DNA from: Oenanthe sinensis
Taxonomy: Eukaryota; Streptophyta; Magnoliopsida; Apiales; Apiaceae
NCBI GenBank assembly: GCA_028671895.1
Contig: CM053794.1
Coordinates: forward strand, 42,796,501 to 42,860,500
Direction: 5' to 3'
Length of the DNA: 64,000 nucleotides
Shown here: positions 1 through 10,072 of the stretch, one piece after another
Position numbering within the stretch: position 1 is the first letter of the stretch
Layout of the letters: each line of letters starts with the position of its first letter
Program-made: the position numbers and the translations under genes
The notes under the pieces: model-generated
What the model was told of the DNA's origin: nothing
Databases searched by the model: none
What the model saw: the letters and a program-made list of their open reading frames with translations, nothing else

Positions 1-575
1 TAGCACCCGAAAACTTCTTCTCTCTCTATCTTCCTCCTCTCTCAGAGCGGCTAGGGTTTTTGTAAAATCTCTATCTTATTAAATCAGCCCATAAAGAGAT
101 TATATAGAGAGAGAGGAATAAGTTTTCTAATTATAATCCAATTATAATTAATACTAATCCAAAATTCTAAATTATTTAATTAAGTCTCACTTAATTAATT
201 AATTATTAATTTTGGAATTAGTTTAAGTAATTCATTTATTCTATTTATATAATTAATTAAGTCATACTTAATTAATATCATAAATAAAATAAATTACTTA
301 TTTAATTTAAATTCATAATTTAAATTATTTCTCCTTCAAGCGTTCTTTGTGTGTGACCCTGTAGGTTATTATTACGTTGGCAACAATTTTAATATCTAAT
401 TAAAATTGTAAACAATGAGCGGCATCTAGTAATACATCATTGCTACCCAAGTAATAATAATAAATCGGTGATTCGATTAAGCCTTTCGTGAATAATGTTC
501 CATGTAATATAATCCCTTTAATCTTGATATTATAGATTAAACTCAAGGCATGTCTCGTGTCATCCTTTTCATAAT

Positions 576-580
576 TTAAT
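576..580. repeat. Left target-site duplication TTAAT of the 581-3688 insertion
   Basis: TTAAT at 576-580 recurs at 3689-3693 directly outside the two ends of the inverted-repeat element. The uninterrupted LTR copy (around 10902) has this sequence once, which proves the insertion. Confidence 0.93.
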
Positions 581-1722
581 TGTAATAACCCGGATTTTTT
601 TAGATTTAATATTATTATTATTTAAATATTTTATCGATTTTATCAAAAGAGGAGGAATAAAATTTTTAATATTATATTTCATTTGGATGCATTTCCATAT
701 TTTTATTATTATTTTAGAAATTATTTTCAGTTCAGTGGGGCTGAGTTCGATTTAAAAATTTTATATTATTTTACTGATCAGATCAGTATCTCGAGACATT
801 ATTTTTCTTCGGGTGAAAATTTTATTTGAATAAATTATTTGAGTATTCAAAAATTAATATTTTTATATATTTTGAAAAGTTATTATTTTTAAAAATAATA
901 AAATTTATATTTTTCCCCAAAATATTTTTATAAGATTTTTGAGGTTATTTAAAATTATTTAGAGATTAAACTTGATATTAAAATAATTTTTAGAAATGTA
1001 TTTATAATTTATAAAAGATTTTAAAAAGGAAAAGTTTTTATATATATTAATTATCTACGCTACCCGTGACCCCCCAAACCCTTTCCCCTGTAAAAATTTC
1101 TTCCCCCAGCTGCCTACTACATATCCTCCTCTCTCCTGTTGTCTTGGCCAGTCGCCCCTGTACCCCTTTGTTTGTTTTTTTTTATTTTATCTATCACACG
1201 CGCGTCATCCGCCTTCGTCTTGTTGATGGCTCTGTCTTGGTCCTCTCTGTCTATCTCTCTGGTACGTATGTTTATGTAGTTAAAAAGCTTTCCAAAATTT
1301 ATTAGTTACAAACCGTACATCCAATCTTCGATATCTATATATATAAATGACCAGCGCTTTAAGGTCTACGCATAGATATAATTTTGGATGAGTTTTGAGA
1401 AGATTATTTTCTGGACAGGTTTTCCTTTTTAATTTATTTAGGAGTATAGAAAGGTGATTTGAAGATGGTGATGAAGCTAGGAGGCAGTGCAGCACGTGTA
1501 TATGCATGGGTATTAATCTCGGATTTTTCTGGACATATTTTCCGGGCATCAGAAAAGACTTGTGGGGTGTCCGTAATTGATCTTATGGTAAGGTTTTTAA
1601 GATCCTGACTTGACACTTGTAAATATTCGGGCATGTTAGTTTATATATGTTAATTTCATAATTTTTAGAGATTGTTTTTATACTACAGATAGTTACCTGT
1701 TAGCCGGATTTTTGGGTTTTGA
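581..1722 (+). repeat. Left inverted-repeat arm of foldback element
   Basis: This arm is the reverse complement of 2547-3688 over its full 1142 bp. Pairing breaks exactly where GGGTTTTGA is followed by different bases on the two sides. It contains a pyrimidine-rich stretch (1100-1260) that could be promoter-like, but no recognised gene. Confidence 0.92.
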
Positions 1723-2546
1723 TGACTGTGTTCTTTGTTTCTGGTAATTTTATGTGTTTAGGTATAATTTATTTTGTGGGTTAAATTTATTTACTTTATT
1801 TTAATATAGTTGGATTGTATCGTTTGAGACTGTTTTTGAGGGACTGTGATCCCGGGAAAAGTTCATTTTTCAAAGCCCTTATTTCGAAAAAATTTCTTAT
1901 AATAAAGTATTTATTTTAAGTTTCAATTATTATTTGATTAAAAATATTAAGTAGTTAACTATTTTGAAGAATGATTTATTTAAGAATGATTAATAATTAA
2001 TTAATTTGAATAATCAGTTGATTTAATTATTAATTGATTTATTCTTATTAATTAAAATTTTATTATTTTGTTTATCTGTTTTAAACGAAACAAATATTCC
2101 TATTATTAGAAAAATAATCCGGAGATTATAAAAATAGTTTTAAATTCTAAATTTCTTTACGAACCCGGATTAAATATTTTACGACTTTTTAGTGATCCGT
2201 TTCTAGCCTAAAAATATTTATAAAATGTGTGACGTTATGTTTACTTGTTTAATTTGATAACGTCATCGAGGGTAGACGTTATAAGTTTTAAAGTATGAAT
2301 TAGAATTGTTAGTTTTTATTCCTTTTTATTCGAGGGTTAATTGTTTACTTATATGCGAGTTTCGAGGATTAATTGTTTACTTATATTTGAGTCTCGAAGA
2401 TTAATTGTTTATTTATATTCGAGTCTCGAGGATTAATTGTTTATTTATATACGAGTCTCGAGGATTAGTTGTTTAATTATATTCGAGTCTTGAGGATTAA
2501 TTGTTTATTTATGTTCGTGTCTCGAGGTTTAATTGTTGTTTAATAC
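1723..2546. other. Spacer (loop) of foldback element
   Basis: This 824-bp AT-rich sequence separates the arms. It has no coding similarity that I recognise. Its right quarter is a degenerate 32-bp minisatellite (2332-2546), and it has a short dyad of GACGTTA-type words around 2255-2283. Confidence 0.7.
2332..2546 (+). repeat. 32-bp tandem array, about 6-7 degenerate copies
   Basis: The unit begins GAGGATTAATTGTTTA and ends CGAGTCTC, repeating every 32 bases from 2332 to about 2546. Units vary by substitutions such as TATATGC, TATATTT, TATATTC or TATATAC before GAGT. The array abuts the right arm of the foldback element. Confidence 0.85.
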
Positions 2547-3688
2547 TCAAAACCCAAAAATCCGGCTAACAGGTAACTATCTGTAGTATAAAAACAATCT
2601 CTAAAAATTATGAAATTAACATATATAAACCAACATGCCCGAATATTTACAAGTGTCAAGTCAGGATCTTAAAAACCTTACCATAAGATCAATTACGGAC
2701 ACCCCACAAGTCTTTTCTGATGCCCGGAAAATATGTCCAGAAAAATCCGAGATTAATACCCATGCATATACACGTGCTGCACTGCCTCCTAGCTTCATCA
2801 CCATCTTCAAATCACCTTTCTATACTCCTAAATAAATTAAAAAGGAAAACCTGTCCAGAAAATAATCTTCTCAAAACTCATCCAAAATTATATCTATGCG
2901 TAGACCTTAAAGCGCTGGTCATTTATATATATAGATATCGAAGATTGGATGTACGGTTTGTAACTAATAAATTTTGGAAAGCTTTTTAACTACATAAACA
3001 TACGTACCAGAGAGATAGACAGAGAGGACCAAGACAGAGCCATCAACAAGATGAAGGCGGATGACGCGCGTGTGATAGATAAAATAAAAAAAAACAAACA
3101 AAGGGGTACAGGGGCGACTGGCCAAGACAACAGGAGAGAGGAGGATATGTAGTAGGCAGCTGGGGGAAGAAATTTTTACAGGGGAAAGGGTTTGGAGAGT
3201 CACGGGTAGCGTAGATAATTAATATATATAAAAACTTTTCCTTTTTAAAATCTTTTATAAATTATAAATACATTTCTAAAAATTATTTTAATATCAAGTT
3301 TAATCTCTAAATAATTTTAAATAACCTCAAAAATCTTATAAAAATATTTTGGGGAAAAATATAAATTTTATTATTTTTAAAAATAATAACTTTTCAAAAT
3401 ATATAAAAATATTAAATTTTGAATACTCAAATAATTTATTCAAATAAAATTTTCACCCGAAGAAAAATAATGTCTCGAGATACTGATCTGATCAGTAAAA
3501 TAATATAAAATTTTTAAATCGAACTCAGCCCCACTGAACTGAAAATAATTTCTAAAATAATAATAAAAATATGGAAATGCATCCAAATGAAATATAATAT
3601 TAAAAATTTTATTCCTCCTCTTTTGATAAAATCGATAAAATATTTAAATAATAATAATATTAAATCTAAAAAAATCCGGGTTATTACA
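2547..3688 (-). repeat. Right inverted-repeat arm of foldback element
   Basis: This is the reverse complement of 581-1722. Differences spotted are two substitutions near 3198-3200 (TCTC against CCCC), one near 3053, one near 2630 and one near 3415. Arm identity is therefore above 99%. Confidence 0.92.
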
Positions 3689-4402
3689 TTAATCTTTATT
3701 TTCTTGATCGATGAGTAGACTATTAAAATCAAATCAACATTTGAGCACGGCCGTGCATTTCATAGTCTCACTCAAACAAGAGGCCAATAATATCACTCCT
3801 AAAATTAGGAGGATTAAATCCCATCTAGATCATTCATATTTCTCATACGATTCATAATATACCCAATGTCCACTTTTATCATCACCCGGTCAAAGGTAAC
3901 TTTTAATGTAATCAAAGTATATTAATTCTCGTATAGAAATATAATGATTTCAGGTCTAAGGATCATTACACCATTATCACAGTGAGAATTACTTATGACA
4001 CTTACTTAACATGTAGAATCTCACGGCGGGTCATTCCAGTGCCATGCATTGATACATGCACTTATGTTCTTGACTTTAGTATCCCCATACCTATGACCAA
4101 TGAGATGTGGTCATCTGTCAAGAAACATACTAGTCTTTGTGCATTATTATTGTCCTTAAATAATAATACTCGACTAGGGAATTTTAGGAATAAGATACTA
4201 TTCATATAATCTCATTTTTAAGTCACATACTTAAAGATATATAATACGTATCAAAATTCTAAGGACATTTATTATGCTTTCAATTTATTACGCAGTAAAT
4301 AAAACATAATAAATCAATAATAATCAATAAAACATAATCCTTAATAATAAATATTTTCCTTAAAATATAAAAAGTATTGTCTCTAGAGCACAATTACTAA
4401 CA

Positions 4403-4420
4403 ATCTCCCACTTGCACTAG
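4403..4420 (-). promoter_or_regulatory. Polypurine tract of Copia-1
   Basis: On the minus strand the sequence CAAGTGGGAGAT lies directly before the 3' LTR start TGTTAGTAATTG. This is where plus-strand DNA synthesis would be primed in an LTR retrotransposon. Its position confirms minus orientation. Confidence 0.85.
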
Positions 4421-5001
4421 AGCCAATTACCCAAGTATCCAATACTCATGGAACTAGTGTGACTTTCATGCTTCTGCTGCGACAAAGCCTTAGTCAGTGT
4501 GTCTGCAATATTATTATTAGTATACACTTTCCATATATGTATATCTCCTTGATCATTAATCTCATTAATTAGGTGATATCTCCTAAGTACATGCCCAAAC
4601 AGTCTCCTTGGCTGCTTCACAAGCATCAATATACTCAGGTTCTATTGTAAAATCAACAATTGTCTTTGCTGTGAACCATTCCAGCATACAACATCTCAAT
4701 AAAACACAAAGCCAGACAGAAACATTAAATTATCGTTATCTGTCTAGAAACTAGTATCACTGAAACCTCTTACAACTAGCTTCACATCTCCTCCATATAA
4801 CAAGAATGAATCTTTAGTCTTCTTTAAGTACTTAAGAATATTCTTGACTGTCGTCCAGTGACCTTCACCTGGATTAGATCGGTATCTACTCATCATGGTT
4901 AAAGCATACGAGACATCAGGACAAGTACATATCATTGCATACATTATAAAACCAACTGCTGACGCATATGGAATTTTACTCATGCAGTCCCTATCATCCA
5001 A
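4417..5001 (-). pseudogene. Copia-1 RNase H region, decayed
   Basis: Minus-strand frames encode copia RNase H fragments. The piece at 5001-4744 has the segment around SAVGFIMYAMICTCPDVSYA (the block that precedes RNase H in copia pol). The piece at 4629-4417 has VYTNNNIADTLTKALSQQKH, matching the C-terminal 'ADxLTKPL' block. The frames are separated by stops and missing sequence. In an intact element this domain degrades the RNA of the RNA:DNA hybrid during reverse transcription. Confidence 0.8.
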
Positions 5002-5283
5002 TGATTTAGGACAAATTTTATTTTGAGATCACTATCCCATGAGACATTGGGACATATCCATTTTAGTCTCTTTGCATTTGAAATCGATGCAAAACTTTGT
5101 CAATGTATGTACTCTAAATTAGGCCGATCAATCACCTTGATCTATCTCTATAGATCTCGATCCCTAATATATATGTCACATTGCCTAAGTCTTTCATTGA
5201 AAAATTATTTCTCAACCAAGTCTTCACAGTCTGTAGAGAAGGAATGTCATTCCCTATTAGTAATATATCATCAACATATAATA

Positions 5284-5916
5284 CTAGGAATGCCACATGG
5301 CTCCCACTAAACTTCTTGTAAACACAAGTTTCATCTTCATTCTGAATAAAGTCAAACTCTTTTTGACTGTTTCATGAAAACAAATGTTCCATCTCCTCGA
5401 GGCCTGCTTTAATCCATAAATGGATCGATGCAACTTACATACATTTCTAGCATCCTTTAGATCAACAAAACCCTTAGGGCGTGTCATGTACACATCCATA
5501 TCTTCTTCAAGGCTCTCATTTAAGAAAGCGGTTTTGATATCCATTTGCCAGATTTCATAGTCATAGTAAGCAGCTATAGCAAGTAAAATCCTGATGGACA
5601 TGACCATAACAACTGGTGAAAAGGTCTCATCATAGTCAATACCATGAATTTTCTTGAAACCTTTTGCCACCAATCGTGCCTTATAGGTCTGTACATTAGC
5701 ATCCATGTCGGTCTTCTTCTTGAAAACCCACTTGCACCCTATAGGTTTTACCCCTTCAGGTGGATCAACCAAAGTCCATACTTGATTAGTATACATGGAT
5801 TCCATCTCAGATTTAATGGCATCCAGCCATCTCTTAGAATCTGGAGTGTTCATAACGTCTTGGTAGGTGAGAGGCTCATCTTCATCCATAAGCATCACAT
5901 CACCATCTTGAGTCAA
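5284..5916 (-). pseudogene. Copia-1 reverse transcriptase fragment
   Basis: An open stretch of 210 codons carries copia RT hallmarks: WTLVDPPEGVKPIGCKWVFK near the start, KARLVAKGF, GIDYDETFSPV, QMDIKTAFLN and SIYGLKQASR. The active-site YVDD block is not in this frame, and the reading breaks just after the YGLKQ block. The normally conserved 'SPVA' segment is changed, and an extra residue sits in the 'EEDVYM' region. The fragment is continuous in order with the RNase H pieces downstream, so it is a dead copy. Confidence 0.88.
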
Positions 5917-6058
5917 GAGAAATCCATATTATCTCTCGAGCTCATGGCGAATCCTACTAGACCTACGAATACCTGTGTTTCTTGAGCAGTATTATTTTTC
6001 TTGTATATTCTGCTCAGGTTCCTCCATTGGTTCAACATTATCATGTGGGTCTCAAACT

Positions 6059-6307
6059 TCATTGAGATCTATTATCCTCCCACTGTCTCTCAGCAGTTCG
6101 AGCAACAAACACTTTATTCTCGGAAGGATTATAGAAAGAATAACCCCTTGTTTCAGTTGGGTATTCCACAAAATTACATTTATCTGATTTTGGTCCTAGC
6201 TTGTCATAGATTAGACGTTTCACAAATGATTCACATCCCCAAATTTTCATAAATGACATGCTGTGACGTTTCTCAGTCCATATCTCATAAGGATTCTTTT
6301 GAACCAT
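6059..6307 (-). pseudogene. Copia-1 integrase C-terminal fragment
   Basis: The reading frame contains NPYEIWTEKRHSMSFMKIWG followed by a segment like 'KLGPKSDKC.FVEYP.ETRGY.FYNPSENKVFVAR', the typical copia block after the integrase catalytic core. It lies between the core remnant (6420-6720) and the RT fragment, as expected, and is separated from both by stops. Confidence 0.85.
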
Positions 6308-6419
6308 TTTAGTAGGAACAATGTTAAGTGTATGTGGAGCCGTTTCCAGAGTGCAACCCCAGAAACTAATTGGAAGATTTATTGACTCAACATTGATCGC
6401 ACCATGTCCAACAAGGTGT

Positions 6420-6720
6420 GATCCCTCCTATCAAAAACCTTTCTTTGATATTTTCTACTTCATCTTTATAGTCTTTGAACTTTTCAAATGATTTGGATTA
6501 GTTCTTCAAAAGATACATATATCCGTATCTACTAAAATAATTAGTAAATTTTATGAAGTTAATAAAATCTACCTTTTGTCATCGTACACATATGACCACA
6601 TACATCACTATGTATAAGTCATACCCATTCAATGATCCCTTCACCATGTCCGGTAAAAGGAGCTTTAGTCATTTTGCCAAATAAGCCAAGATTCGCATCC
6701 TTTTGTATAATTCATAATCA
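6420..6720 (-). pseudogene. Copia-1 integrase core remnant
   Basis: Translating the minus strand across stops shows GKMTKAPFTGHGE, then an IHSDVCGHM-like block (first catalytic Asp region), then YFSRYGYMYLL and SKSFEKFKDYKDEVEN. These are copia integrase core landmarks. The 'RSDxGGE' and 'PQQNGVAER' blocks are missing, so the region has an internal deletion besides stops and frameshifts. Confidence 0.75.
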
Positions 6721-7126
6721 AACTTTTCCATGAATGCATCCTTATGTATTCTGAAAATGCGTTTCTCATTAATATGGCCTCAACAACAGTGCCAAAGGTA
6801 ATATTTTATTTGAGTCACTTTAGAACATATAAATTGTTAATTAGTTGTGCAACATTATAAGGCTCATCATCAAAATAGAATAAACAACTATTGTTATTTA
6901 ATTAAAATGAAAAAGCCTTTCTTGTCCAAACAAGAAACTGAAATAATGTCCCTGCCAATTGCAAGCACGTTATAACAATTATCAAGTTCTAAATTTTCCT
7001 TATAGGCCAAAAATTAAGTAACGAGTTCCTCGAACCAGAGCAACTATCTTTACTCCAATTCCAACCCGATACCTTAAGCTTGACCCTTATTGATCATCAT
7101 CTTCCGATCTTCCAATTAAGCATGAC

Positions 7127-7171
7127 AGTTTAATTTCCAGTCTCCCAACTTTCCACAGAAGTGACAATCGT
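7127..7171 (-). pseudogene. Copia-1 gag zinc knuckle with altered histidine
   Basis: The minus strand encodes CHFCGKLGDWKLNC, a CCHC-type knuckle (C-x2-C-x4-H-x4-C) in which the histidine position is aspartate. An intact knuckle binds genomic RNA in the nucleocapsid. Its position between gag and integrase remnants is normal for copia. Confidence 0.8.
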
Positions 7172-7883
7172 CTTCTTTATCAACACCTCATTCAGACTTT
7201 AGAGTCTGCTTTAGGGATTGGACTTTGGTTTGACAACGGAACTAGATCAAATCTTCTCCTTGCCTTTCCATTTTCCTTTCCCTTTTGCATTCCCTATGTT
7301 TACCATCAATATAGTAGTAGTTCATGCATTTATCATATTACTTTCAGCAGTTCTCAACATGCTTAGCAACTCAATGGGTGTTTTACCAATCTTATTCACT
7401 TTATTGTTCATAACAAAATAAGAATAATATTTGTCCAAAGATTGTAAGATCAAATCTAACTGTCTCCAGACCAATCTGGAAACCCAAAATATCAATAGTA
7501 TTCATTATACCATATAATCTTTAGAACATGTGGTATAACCGGGTCTCACTCTCCCTACTTGTAAGTGTATAGTGCCCTTTCAAATATATCTTGTGCTCAA
7601 TCGTTTCATAAGCATCTATATGCTTGTATTGCTTCTTAAGCTCAGCACATATATTTGCGAGCATGAGACATGAAACATCAGTCACAACATCAATTTGCTT
7701 CCAATAAGCACTATGATTTGCACATGTTACATTCTCAACTTTAAGAGCAGGGGAAGAGATTTGACTAATATCGTGGTGCCCGAGGACGATCCTCAAGCTC
7801 CTATGTCAGTCAAGGAAATATATTCTCGTCAACTTGTCCTTCTCAAGAACTGATCGCATAGAGAAGTTGTTTGTGTTTATCAT
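7172..7883 (-). pseudogene. Copia-1 gag, decayed
   Basis: A start codon at 7883-7881 opens MINTNNFSMRSVLEKDKL, a typical copia gag N-terminus. A stop follows about 29 codons in. The frame resumes as LRIVLGHHD and continues to DVSCLMLANICAELKKQYKHIDAY (7796-7521), recognisable as gag/UBN2-type sequence. Further stops and indels follow up to the zinc knuckle. The upstream 2.2 kb to the primer-binding site is non-coding leader. Confidence 0.8.
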
Positions 7884-10059
7884 TTGATATCTACAATATT
7901 AAAGTGCATAAAATAAACTAGATTGCAAATTTAATATTAATTATGTTTAAGTGATTATGGTATATCATCATATACCTCCCACTATTTTTATCAAACTAAT
8001 AGCCCTTACTATTAATTTGGAAAGTATATCACATAATTCTTTCTAGTGAGCCAAGATCCATATTTCGTCATGTCCTAAGTCAACCACTGGAAGTCCTTAG
8101 AAAATGATTATTTAGGTAGACAACAGTTGTCAATTATATCATATATAATTCTTGGATAGTTTGGTGAACAACGATTGATCTTATCTATCTAATAGACTTT
8201 TAACCAAACTCTATGCTTCTAAGTTCATAATAGTTGAATATAACCGTTTATTTTCACTTATTATGACGACTCAGTTAAGTTAGACCCAATGATACAACGG
8301 CCGAATATAACCGTTTATATTCGTCGCATCTCACCACGATAGATAGGAGTCTCCTGCCACTGACAGTCCTTCCCCTTATCGATCTAGGATTCGATGAGTG
8401 TTCATTCATTGGAAAGCATCCGAGTAAAACTTAATATTTTGTTAAGGGGTTTTAGAAAATTTATAACGATCATGATCACATCATAAAGAGATCCTTAATT
8501 TTTCCTTGAACCAAATATTTCAAATCGACATCTTAAATTGTTCATTTCCCAGGTAGTTGGAGGATACCAATGGTCAAACTTAAAACCCATCAGCCTTACG
8601 AATACGCATATCCGCTTTTGTCAGAAAATCCCAATTATAGATATCAAAAATCCATATTTAATTCCGTGTTTTAAAAATCCATATTTCATAAACACAAGAA
8701 TCTCATGATCGTTTGTTAATTTTAAAATCTTGAATCGTTACGGATTTTATCTTGTTTAAGCAAACATGGCATGGGTGTCGTATCTAATACATACATGATT
8801 AATCAATATTAAGCATGCATCTCAATTATATCTACGCATACATACCAATACATGCAATCATATACATATATGTAATTTGCGTAAATTAAACGTGTTTGGT
8901 TATGGCCCCATCCTATGTGATATTTCCAAGCTAATGGAAATATCAAGGTCAGTTTATCGTGATTTTAAAAATACTATCTATTACACGTCTTCTTTCTTCA
9001 TTGCTCCATCATCCCCTTTTGGATCGCCTCCTTGCTTGCAAGTCTTCATTGATAATTACATTGAATAATAAAAATAAAACTATTCTAATGAAATTACAAG
9101 AAGAACTCGAGTTACATTCGAGATAATTAAATTACAATGAATAAACGACATGCAAGTCGTATTTAGAAACCAAAATCATAAATCAAAACCACTATCCTAT
9201 GGGTCTTTAGGTCATAACCATCCACCATGCTATCATATAACACATATAATATATCTCATATTATATAATCAATCATATAATCATATATAACAAATTTCGA
9301 AATTTCAGAAAATTAAAACAGATTTCTGAAGACAATAAATCGCTATTTCGAGGCCCTTAACGACGTCAAACGCCTTACAGATCCCTCGGTGATAGCATAG
9401 CTATCCGTTTTGTTCATTGGCCCGATTCCAGTCAGAAAACACATATCGTTTACAAAAATCGGATACGGCAGTCAGATTTCTCCAAATCTGACGGTGTTTC
9501 AGAAATCGTATCATATACAATTCCCATAACAAAAACAAGCATATATCATATATACATATACAGAGATACATATAATCATCATATGATTATACATTACATG
9601 AATATCATATATTCATAATATATACATACATATACTCAAAATTTTAGAAAATCAAATAATTTTCAGAAAATCATAAATCACCGTTTTGGAGGCTGTAACG
9701 ACATCTAATGGCTTACAGACGCAGAGCTGACAAAGTCAGTATTGCTCAGTGACCCGATTCCAGTCAGAAAACACATATCGTTTGCGAAAATCGGACAACG
9801 GACATAGATTTCAGAAAATCAACGGCAGCCGTTTCAGAATTCGTATCGAATACGATTCCCATAATAAGAACAAACATGTATCATATACATACATCAACAC
9901 ACATAATCATCACATGATTATATATCATAAAATATCATATATTCATAATATATATAAATATATACATATTATATCAATATAAAATCATGATAGATCGCAT
10001 ACATGCTTATATATCAAAAACTGTTAAGCACATAACCGAATTAAAACGTTTCGCAAGTA
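7884..10059 (-). other. Long non-coding leader of Copia-1
   Basis: This region lies between the primer-binding site and gag. It shows no coding similarity on either strand. Its right part is an imperfect tandem duplication (about 9290-10000). A leader of roughly 2.2 kb is long for copia and would hold packaging signals in an active element; that role is inferred from position only. Confidence 0.6.
9290..10000. repeat. Imperfect tandem duplication, about 330-bp unit
   Basis: CCCGATTCCAGTCAGAAAAC occurs at 9421 and again at 9753, and the surrounding order of words repeats with the same spacing: a TTTCAGAAAAT block, 'AACGAC.TC.AA.G.CTTACAG', the shared 31-base block, 'CAGATTTC', 'ATACGATTCCCATAA', 'ATCATCA.ATGATTAT', and ATATCATATATTCATAATAT. 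Copies have diverged by many substitutions and small indels. Confidence 0.8.
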
Positions 10060-10071
10060 GCTCTGATGTCA
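10060..10071 (-). promoter_or_regulatory. Primer-binding site of Copia-1
   Basis: The minus strand reads TGACATCAGAGC one base after the 5' LTR. It differs at two positions from TGGTATCAGAGC, the complement of the initiator Met-tRNA 3' end used by most plant copia elements. Confidence 0.8.
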
Positions 10072-10072
10072 T

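Larger units (their letters stand above)
581..3688. mobile_element. 3.1 kb foldback element with 1142-bp inverted-repeat arms
   Basis: The element starts TGTAATAACCCGG and ends with the exact reverse complement, CCGGGTTATTACA, and is bracketed by TTAAT duplications. Left arm 581-1722 and right arm 2547-3688 are equal in length and match base for base except for about five spotted differences. The 824-bp spacer (1723-2546) carries a 32-bp tandem array. No transposase or reverse transcriptase coding is visible; the mirror ORFs in the two arms resemble nothing I know. A 5-bp duplication with TG...CA ends fits integration by an LTR-retrotransposon integrase, while the long arms recall Foldback-type DNA elements. 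The class is unresolved. Confidence 0.85.
1..4402 (-). repeat. 3' LTR of Copia-1, truncated by window start and split by an insertion
   Basis: Bases 1-580 match 10329-10906 and bases 3689-4402 match 10902-11615, so this is the second LTR copy with the 3108-bp element inserted at 581. About 256 bp of the LTR lie before the window. It ends TAACA at 4402, beside a purine-rich tract on the minus strand. Differences spotted from the other LTR are a 2-bp GA repeat change near 109 and single substitutions near 3767, 4340 and 4375. Confidence 0.92.

Noticed and set aside
1066..1305. 79-codon ORF repeated in inverted orientation at 2964-3203
   Set aside because: It lies in the foldback arms; the two copies exist only because the arms are duplicated. 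It has no known similarity, and composition is that of pyrimidine-rich non-coding DNA.
3982..4209. 75-codon ORF identical to one at 11195-11422
   Set aside because: It is part of the Copia-1 LTR on the strand opposite to the element and has no recognised domain.
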